A DNA stretch of 64,000 nucleotides, taken from NCBI GenBank assembly GCA_031213475.1, contig JARUPZ010000002.1, positions 17,096,079 to 17,160,078 of the forward strand. The letters run 5' to 3'. Both the position numbers and the translations under genes were made by a program. The notes below the pieces were generated by a model. It was given only the letters and a program-made list of their open reading frames with translations, was not told the origin of the DNA and did no database searches. This stretch comes from Nereocystis luetkeana (Eukaryota; Sar; Phaeophyceae; Laminariales; Laminariaceae). Each line of letters begins with the position of its first letter. Within the stretch, counting starts at the first letter, position 1. Positions 56,961-64,000 of the stretch are shown piece by piece.

Positions 56961-57923
56961 TGTCAAGGTGCCTCATAGAGGGAGGACACAGGGATGTCGA
57001 TGCTGGCCAGGCCACGCTTCTTCTTTGGTAAGGTTCTTCTTGTTGCTTATCTCATGGAGAGCTCGAACTAGGGTACAGGAACAGAGTCCGACAGAGGGGG
57101 GCAGACGAGTGCAAGACCGTCCCCTGAACCATGTATCTTCATACATGTACTATCTACTATTAATAGACGTTTCCGTTACTAGTTGCACGCCACGTGCTCT
57201 CCTACTCGTAGTACGTAACTGCCTGTCTCATCATACTGATACAATATACGTAGACGCTTCCGTCAGAAACACGTCACGTGCTCTCATGCTGGTACGCATT
57301 GCACCGCTTTATGGCTACTGGTACGTGATACCATCACATTAGCCCACCCTGAATAGTCGTAGATGCAGACCACACGACGACCAAAGGGTGACGACCATGC
57401 CATCCCAGAAATCGGAAAAGAGGAGTCGAAGGTGCGCGGCTACTCGAAACACACCAGATTGAGCAATAAATTTACCCCACACTTCGTATTGAGGCTCGAC
57501 TCCTCATGCGTGGGACAAACGCGTAAGTAATACGCCCAAAAAAACCTTCGCCATGCCAACGGCAGGCGGGCTACGAAAAATAAAATGCTCCTTCGTGATG
57601 ATGATGATGCTCACAACAAGCTGTCTGTGCTGTGTTGTTGGAGATGTAGTTCAGGAAGATAGCTTGGAGTAAGGTGCGCCAGGCTCAGCGATGACGTAGT
57701 CCTGCCAACGACGCCAAATGTCAAGGTGCCTCATAGAGGGGAGGACACAGCGATGTCAATGCTGGCCAGGCCGCGCTTCTTCTTTGGCAAAGTTCTTCTT
57801 GTTGCTTATCTCATGGAGAGCTCGAATTAGGGTACAGGAACAGAGTCCGACAGAGGGGCTTGAGTGCCAGACCGTCCCCTGAACCATGTGTATTCATACA
57901 TATACTATCTACTAGACGTTTCT
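56961..57923 (-). mobile_element. Possible miniature LTR element (TRIM-like)
   Basis: Two direct repeats of about 210 bp (56961-57174 and 57719-57923) share TGTCAAGGTGCCTCATAGAG, ACAGGAACAGAGTCCGACAG and CCGTCCCCTGAACCATGT. The spacer is 545 bp and non-coding. On the minus strand the 57.7-kb copy ends CACCTTGACA. It is followed directly by TTTGGCGTCGTTGGCAG, which resembles the TGGCGCCGTTGCC-type tRNA primer-binding site of many Gypsy-like elements. No polypurine tract was found, so a plain segmental duplication remains possible. Confidence 0.45.
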
Positions 57924-57964
57924 GGAGAGTTCTTCACTATCTGTTATTAATAGTCCTTTTTTAG

Positions 57965-58015
57965 AACGAAACTACATATTTTCGGATGGCAAGCATAATA
58001 ACAATAATAGTAATA
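57965..58015 (+). mobile_element. LINE-X minimal 3' end
   Basis: TACATATTTTCGGATGGCAA, then GCATAATAACAATAATAG as tail. Confidence 0.55.
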
Positions 58016-58932
58016 ATGTAATACCTAATACTCTTAATATTAATATTGGTACGTGGCCAGTACTCATTGCCCGGCTTGGACACGTTCCCTGCTTGCTGCT
58101 GCTGTAGAAGTGTATACCCTCCTGGTAAAAAGAGTACCTGGTAGTATGTAACTCGTACCCAAGTCCGTCAGCTGTCAAGAGTATGTAGCTCCATTTCCAA
58201 TCACGTTGTTTCTCGTCTCGTCCAAGAAAGCTCGTCATCTTCTATTACTAGACCATTTATTTGCCATCTCATGCTAATGTGCAGAGCTTACACATATACA
58301 AGGGTGACTCGAACTGGAATTCAATGGCGTATCTCTACGAGTATATCTATCTGTGTTTTTATTTTAATTCCTGCTGGAGGGATCAAGAATCGATGATAAT
58401 CATTAAGAAAAATGAAAATAAAATGGCAGAAGATGGGTTGGTTGATTGTGACGATGATATCTCTATATGTCCCCGTCTGCGGGTGGTGCTCGCCAAGGAC
58501 GATTGAATAGGAGGGTGCTCGAGCTCGTAACCTCTCGTACCATCACAATATTATCTTATTTTAGTTAACAGCATAATCGCGTCTTAGAGTTACCTTTTTT
58601 ATTTGTTCTTCCTTGGGATTCTTGTGACCTCTACGTCTACTTCCTTGACCTTCTTTCTTCCACTCAGTCAGGTAGGGTCTCGCCGCCCCCCCACCACCTT
58701 CCGCTTCCCTGCACCTGCCCCTTCCCCGTACCTGCGCCCCCCCCGGCTCTCTCCGTCTCGAAAGGTATGCATGACCAATGGTCAAATGACTAATGAAGAG
58801 AGGAAAAAAAATGCACGCCCCCCCCCTTCCCCCCCGCCCCCCCGCCCCCCTTCCCCTGTACACTAAGGTGTGTATACGCCTTGACTAAATATCGCGTTGG
58901 AATCAGTGTTGACTGCTGTGATGCTATCTTAC
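58016..58932. other. Unassigned intergenic DNA
   Basis: No gene seen. CTCCGTCTCGAAAGGTATGC near 58748 has a relative near 20757, indicating another dispersed repeat. C-rich tracts are at 58736-58744 and 58818-58850. Confidence 0.35.
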
Positions 58933-59041
58933 TATTGCGGGGGACCATAGTTAATAGGACCTATGGTATACATGAAAACCTATATATTTAACCATTTTTA
59001 CTGACAATACTTGATCCTATTAACTATGGTCCCCCGTAATA
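58933..59041. mobile_element. MITE-1 copy 8
   Basis: Full-length: TATTGCGGGGGACCATAGTT to CTATGGTCCCCCGTAATA. Confidence 0.9.
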
Positions 59042-59160
59042 TGCTGCTTGCCTATCTTATTTGTATGTAGGTGAGGTTCATCGCTCGACAGTGAGAGTAC
59101 TACTCAGTGAAAGTACTGCCCATGAGTGGTGCTATTAATAGCAGTTCTTGCGCACGCCAT

Positions 59161-59258
59161 CCCTGGATAGGCTTCGCGCCCATGCCGTGTATACAATTTA
59201 GAGATTCGATGTACTTTCTGCTTGGTATTCAAAGTGGTATGTGGTAGTAGTAGTAGTG

Positions 59259-59312
<54 letters not shown>

Positions 59313-59327
59313 ATAGTAGTAGTAGTG

Positions 59328-59386
<59 letters not shown>

Positions 59387-59512
59387 CCCTGGATAGGCTT
59401 CGCGCCCATGCCGTGTATACAATTTAGAGATTCGATGTACTTTCTGCTTGGTATTCAAAGTGGTATGTGGTAGTAGTAGTAGTGGTAGTAGTAGTAGTAG
59501 TAGTAGTAGTAA

Positions 59513-59548
<36 letters not shown>

Positions 59549-59749
59549 TAGTAGTAAGTAGTCGTAGCAGTAGTAGTAGTAGTAGCAGCAGCAGTAGTAG
59601 TAGTCTGGCAGAAGGAGTAGCAGCAGTAGTAACAACAGCAGTAGTAGAGTATAAATACTTCGAGTAGTAATAGTAGCAGCAGTAGTAGCATTAATATTAG
59701 CAGTAATAGTAGCAGCAGTAGCAGCAGTAGAAGCAGTGGGAGTAGTAAC

Positions 59750-59783
<34 letters not shown>

Positions 59784-59800
59784 ATAGTAGTAGTACGATC
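59161..59800. repeat. (AGT)n arrays in a tandem duplication of 226 bp
   Basis: CCCTGGATAGGCTTCGCGCC starts at 59161 and again at 59387; each is followed by the same 80-bp unique stretch and then an AGT array. The second array decays into AGC/AGT mixtures and a third AGT tract lies at 59748-59795. Poly-Ser, Val, Leu and Tyr frames are artefacts. Confidence 0.9.
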
Positions 59801-59810
59801 TATTTGGGGA

Positions 59811-60145
59811 TGCGCAGCGACTTCAAGTTTCCCCCACAGGGAGGCTGAATTCGACGCGAGTCAACGAGGGAATAAATGGCTGAAGTCTTTTCGCGATAAA
59901 AATGCCTTCCAAGGCAAGAACCGTAGCAAGGAGGGAGGGGAGAGAGGAGCCTGCTGCGTGACCCTCCATCTGATTTACGACTACGAATATTACGGGGGAC
60001 CATAGTTAATAGGACCAAATATGGTTAGTAAAAATGGTTAAATATATAGGCTTTATGTATACCATAGGTCCTGTTAACTATGGTCCCCCGTAATAGGAGG
60101 GAGAGCTATGAATAAAAAAAGGGAGGAAGATAATAACTGGGACGA
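59811..60145 (+). mobile_element. SINE-B copy, interrupted by a MITE-1
   Basis: The body (GCGAGTCAACGAGGGAATAA, GCGATAAAAATGCC) runs to 59987, and its downstream part (GGAGGGAGAG, AAGATAATAACTGGGACGAA) resumes at 60096. In the uninterrupted copy at 14.7 kb the same junction reads TTACGAGTAGGAAGG, so the MITE entered at the TA. Confidence 0.7.
59988..60095. mobile_element. MITE-1 copy 9, inside SINE-B
   Basis: A perfect-ended 108-bp copy, TATTACGGGGGACCATAGTT to CTATGGTCCCCCGTAATA. Its position inside a SINE gives the best evidence in the window for TA as target. Confidence 0.92.
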
Positions 60146-60175
60146 ATAACAAAAAAAATGGCCAGGAGGAGGAAT

Positions 60176-60525
60176 GCCGGCGTCCCCAGTGGCTTTGGGA
60201 GCTGGTTGGCGTGCCTACTAAGATCAATTTCGTGGGTTCGAGTCTCACCGAGTGCATACGACTCGCAAGGATTTTTTCTTGCGGAAAAAATTGGTTAGCG
60301 GAAAGCGCCAGAGCGTGAGTTTTGGCAACATTCGATGAAAGTCGATGAGCAGTGGGAACGCCGAACCCTATGCGCGAGAGGAATGGAGGCACGTACCGGG
60401 GGGGGGGGGGGGGGAGGGACGACACCTGTGACCACGGCTTGTCCAGAGGAGATCGCTAAGGGTATAAAAAAACTCTTACCAGGTACTGGTACGAGTTAAG
60501 CTGGGAAGTAAAAGTGATGAATGAA
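60176..60525 (+). mobile_element. SINE-A copy 1
   Basis: The tRNA-like head starts GCCGGCGTCCCCAGTGGC. The box A-like TGGCTTTGGGAGCTGG is near 60190. Box B (GGGTTCGAGTCTCACC) is near 60235 within a 5-bp T-stem. The body has GGAGGCACGTACCGG with a G14 run at about 60399-60414 that copy 2 lacks, and the tail is A-rich. Confidence 0.75.
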
Positions 60526-60759
60526 AACAAAAAAAAAACAAAAAAATGTGGAGGAGGACCCCTTCCACCTGCGTCGAAGGTTTGAGGATTGCCATTTCAA
60601 CGTTCGTCTCACCGAGGTAGGGTACTCTTTTGCTGCTCGCCTTGCTCATTTGACCACATTGACCACGCGCAGTCTTTTTCGAGACGGAGCACCGTTTTCC
60701 TACTCCTAATAGAGACACCTCCAACGTTTGGGCGCGCGGACTACGTTCTCTCCACCTAC

Positions 60760-61213
60760 TATTACGGGGGACCATTCAGCCGGCGTCCCCGATGGCTTGA
60801 TAGCTGGTCCGCGTGCCTATCAAGATCAATTTCGTGATTTCAAGTCTCACCGAGTGCATGCTCGTAGGGGCCTTTTTCTGGCATAAAAAATTGATTAGCG
60901 GAAAGCGCGAGAGCGTGAGTTAGCTACTTTCGATGAAAGTCGACGAGCAGTGGGAATGCTGAACCCTATGCGCGACAAAAAAATGAAGGCACGTACCGGA
61001 GGGGGAAAAGGGATGACACCTGTGACCACGGCTTGCCCAGAAGCTCGTTGAGGGTAAAACCTCCTACCTGGTACGAGTTAGGCTGGAAAGTAAAAGTGAT
61101 GATTAAAAAAAGAGAGAAAAAGTAAATAGGACCTAATATTGTTGGTAAAAATAGGTAAATATATAGGTTTTTGCATATTCCATCGGCCCTATTAACTATG
61201 TTCCCGCGTAATA
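60760..61213. mobile_element. MITE-1 copy 10, split by SINE-A
   Basis: The left end TATTACGGGGGACCAT (60760-60775) and the rest of the element (about 61126-61213, AGTAAATAGGACCTAATATT to CCCGCGTAATA) are separated by SINE-A copy 2. Joined, they would make one normal-length MITE-1. Confidence 0.85.
60779..61124 (+). mobile_element. SINE-A copy 2, inside MITE-1
   Basis: Starts GCCGGCGTCCCCGATGGC. It is about 345 bp, similar to copy 1 throughout, and ends in an A-rich tail GATTAAAAAAAGAGAGAAAA. Near 61066 it has a single TACCTGGTA where copy 1 has TACCAGGTACTGGTA. Confidence 0.8.
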
Positions 61214-61737
61214 GGTCATTACTTACAGTGGGGCGGGGGCGAGGCTTCGGTATGGAAGGCTTGAGGGCAAAAAACTTTTACCATAGGGACCTTGAGGCAT
61301 TGTAGTAACATATCGTAGGATGGATATGATAGCCCTCCCTATTGAGCCCTCTACGTATTAAATTATTCTAGTACCACCGTCGACGGTAATGTAGTCCCGA
61401 TTTGGGCCTGATATAAAAATAAAACGGTGAATGAATGCCCTTCTGATGAAAGTGGTAATATGCAGATTGAGGGGCTGTACATACAGTAGTACGAGGATGT
61501 CTTTTTTTTTTTTGGGGGGGGGGAGGAAACGCAGGCTCCTAGTTGAACGTATGTTCACCGAAAAGTAGTGGAGATAGATGCAGGTACGCGCGCGAGATCA
61601 AAGCATGAAAAACTCCCGCTCCCCCGTGCCTGCTACACTATGTCATACTACTACCCGGACCTACGTATGTATGTCGTTATATGTTATATGCCCACGTGAC
61701 TACAAGGCAACCTCTCCGGTATACAAAGCACCGCTAT

Positions 61738-61852
61738 TATTACGGAGGACAATAGTTGATAGGACCAAATATTGTTAGTAAAAATGGTTAAATATAGAGG
61801 TTTTAATGTATACCATAGGTAGGTCCAATTAACTATATGGTATCCCGTAATA
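61738..61852. mobile_element. MITE-1 copy 11
   Basis: TATTACGGAGGACAATAGTT to ACTATATGGTATCCCGTAATA with small indels; an older copy. Confidence 0.85.
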
Positions 61853-61979
61853 GTACTGTAGTGGTAAAACAAAGCGGAAACACGGCAATTACCCCCATTA
61901 CACGTAGAGGACTGCTTTTTTACCCAAAATAGCCAAAGTACACCCCTCGCACCACGTTTTACTGCTATTCAGTGCATAC

Positions 61980-62001
61980 TACTGCTGCTACAATACTACT
62001 A

Positions 62002-62049
<48 letters not shown>

Positions 62050-62062
62050 ATACTACTACTAT
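61980..62062. repeat. (CTA)n microsatellite
   Basis: About 80 bp of CTA/ACT units, just left of MITE-1 copy 12a. Confidence 0.85.
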
Positions 62063-62086
62063 GTATATTGCTACGGCACAACCAGC

Positions 62087-62195
62087 TATTCCGGGGGGGC
62101 ATAGTAAATAAGACCAAATATTGTTAGGAGAAATAGGTAAATATATAGGTTTTTGTGTGTACGGTGGGTCCTATTTACTATGGACCCCCGTAATA
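62087..62195. mobile_element. MITE-1 copy 12a
   Basis: TATTCCGGGGGGGCATAGTA to TATGGACCCCCGTAATA. Confidence 0.85.
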
Positions 62196-62745
62196 CCAAC
62201 ATGTATGTCCCTGACACTGTAGAGCTGTAGACTAGGCGATTGTCGGGGGGGGGCTACTCATCATGTTGTGTATGCAATGGGCGTATTTTTTTTCGAGCTG
62301 TAAGCATTAAGAGAGAGGACAATATGACCACCATAGATCGTCACATATCCCTACAACGCCCGGTCGACTTAGAGACAAAATCTCTTCGGCGGAGGCGCGG
62401 GCGGGGGGGCCGGGGGGGGGGGGTACTCGGCGGAGGGGGGGGAAGGAGCAAGGACAAGCCGGGGAGGATCTCGAGACATGTTGAAAGCAGACGTGAAAAA
62501 ACGGGCATGCACCGAACCACCAAATTTTGAAAGGTGAGAGATACGTAGAACATGTTTACGCCCGGCTATACACCTCAGAAGAACTTGTTGACACAATTCT
62601 TCCTATCATCGTTTTTTTTTTTTAGTCTCGTCGGCAAGACGCCGGTTCAAATTTCGCTTCGAGAATTTTATATTGTTGTTTTACATTTTCGCTTGAGTTT
62701 TTCAACGTAATACGTAGCATAATAACAGCCTTCGATACTCTGTGG
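62196..62745. other. Intergenic DNA with SINE-C-like box B fragment
   Basis: G-rich runs are at 62400-62445. Near 62630-62665, GTCGGCAAGACGCCGGTTCA followed by AATTTCGCTTCGAG resembles the box B region of SINE-C. No gene seen. Confidence 0.4.
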
Positions 62746-62867
62746 TATTACGGGGGGTCATATTAAATACCTGGTAGGACCTACCAGGTACGGTACACAC
62801 AAAAACCTACTTATTTCGCTATTTTACTAACAATATTTGGTCCTACTTGCTATAGTCCCCCGTAATA
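62746..62867. mobile_element. MITE-1 copy 12b with two 7-bp insertions
   Basis: TATTACGGGGGGTCATATTA to TATAGTCCCCCGTAATA. Against copy 7, two TA dinucleotides have become TACCTGGTA (62768-62776) and TACCAGGTA (62782-62790); otherwise the alignment there is collinear. Confidence 0.9.
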
Positions 62868-63027
62868 GATTTTTTTTTTGTAGTAGATCGTGGTATAATA
62901 GCTTTCCGACCTGCGATTTGCAGGTATATGATATACCTGGTATATATATATAAAACAACAGCTGCGAGATCGAGGATTTCGTCGACGCTCATCTTTGCAA
63001 GCTGTGTGTGATACTTCGATCGCGTGT

Positions 63028-63345
63028 ATGTTATGATACTGCTTTGTATGAGGTTGAAAGCCCGGTAATTACCTGGGTCCGGTATATAACCAGTCTGTAA
63101 CTAAATAAAGACAATTTGTATATTAAAATTGAATACAAATGATCCTTATATTTATGGGCAGAGTGGGGAGTGGGGTGTACTATAAACCCAAGCCCTGAGT
63201 TCGTTTTTTTTCTCAAATTATTTGTAATATATTTTTATTTTTATTTTTTTCTCGTCCCATTCATTATCTTCGCACATCTTCTTCTCTCTCTCCTTCCAAC
63301 TCGTAACTCAGATCCGGGGTCACATAGCAGGCTCTTCTCTATTAA
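63028..63345. repeat. Repeat J fragment and SINE-B fragment (-)
   Basis: 63034-63095 matches repeat J (GATACTGCTTTGTATGAGGT). 63225-63341 is reverse-complement SINE-B body and tail (TTATCTTCGCACATCTTC, CAGATCCGGGGTCACATA). Confidence 0.6.
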
Positions 63346-63374
63346 GGCTCATGGCGCATAACCTACTAGGTATG

Positions 63375-63785
63375 GCGATTGGCGTGTGTACCAGCTCGTA
63401 GCTGGTGTGTACGCCTAGACTCGATTGCCGATGGCCGGCAATACACAGTCAAAATGTTCGAGGCAAACACGTAGTCACTGTCAGGTGACTTGTACGTGAA
63501 GCTTCAACATAGAAGAGAAGAAGAAGAGGGTGTGGTGACCCCAAGCCACATTGTTGATTGATTGCTCAGCTGGAAGCTGATGATGGTGAGCAAAAGTAGA
63601 GTGAGCTCAAAGGGGAGGGCGGTGCGCGTGTGCGCGTGTGCGCTCGCAACAAAGGACGACCCTTGCACTTCGGTCAAACAAAAACAAAATGAGGGAATAC
63701 CCTCGTATTCCGTTCAAAATAAAACAACGAAGAGAACCCCCAGATTTACTGTAAAGAACAATATATCTTGGGGTACATATCCATG
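63375..63785 (+). repeat. Repeat H copy 2 (uninterrupted)
   Basis: Continuous from ACCAGCTCGTAGCTGGTGTG through AACATAGAAGAGAAG to GGCGGTGCGCGTGTGCGC. It provides the empty-site comparison for the LINE-X insertion at 55275. It lacks a coding frame. Confidence 0.7.
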
Positions 63786-64000
63786 ACCCCAGTGTAGCCT
63801 GTTGTTTCTCCAACCAGAACTACATTGTAACAGTAAAACTATGCTACCGGTCTCGGAGGGATACTGAAGATATCCTGGCCATTATGCACCAATGATATAG
63901 CACGTACTAAATGTGCTGTCTACCGTAGATCATGTACGTACGTACCACAACAGCAGTAGATCCATGGCACTACTCGTCATTGGGACTTTATTCTGTGCGT

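Overview
This is a eukaryotic nuclear segment: two spliced protein-coding genes sit in a dense bed of transposable elements and simple-sequence repeats, and no prokaryotic, organellar or viral architecture is visible. GT-AG introns, roughly balanced base composition, many C/G and trinucleotide tracts, non-LTR retrotransposons, MITEs and tRNA-derived SINEs would suit a stramenopile such as a brown alga. That organism guess is an inference with low confidence. Layout: 0-25 kb is almost entirely mobile or simple repeat DNA. It holds a LINE with a long open reverse-transcriptase frame (3233-5290, minus), a fold-back element made of tRNA-like palindromes (6830-7280), a four-deep nested transposon stack (10097-10704), an inverted duplication (2.3-3.0 kb against 11.3-13.3 kb), SINEs, and (ATC)n and (ATGT)n arrays. 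The interval 25.7-35.9 kb carries a nine-exon minus-strand gene that I assembled from splice sites whose reading phases all agree; its product has a degenerate EF-hand followed by TPR-like repeats. The interval 38.4-43.5 kb carries a three-exon plus-strand gene for an FCP/SCP-type HAD phosphatase with DxDx(T/C), T-A, Lys and DNNP motifs. The two genes are divergent across about 2.5 kb. From 43.5 kb to the end the DNA is again repeats: LINE 3' ends, at least seven of the TA-flanked MITE copies, a possible miniature LTR element, (ACT)n and (AGT)n arrays, and two tRNA-headed SINE families. The most interesting signal cuts across all of this. Two short palindromic words, TACCWGGTA (about 40 occurrences, about 0.5 expected) and TATTAATA (about 25), are scattered through the non-coding DNA. 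Where duplicated repeats can be compared, one copy has a bare TA and the other has the full word. The words therefore look like excision footprints of Tc1/mariner-type elements. TATTAATA is exactly what a two-nucleotide Tc1-style footprint of the resident TTACGG...CCGTAA MITE would be. TACCWGGTA, often stacked as TACCAGGTACCAGGTA, would record repeated insertion and excision of an unseen second family at the same TA sites.
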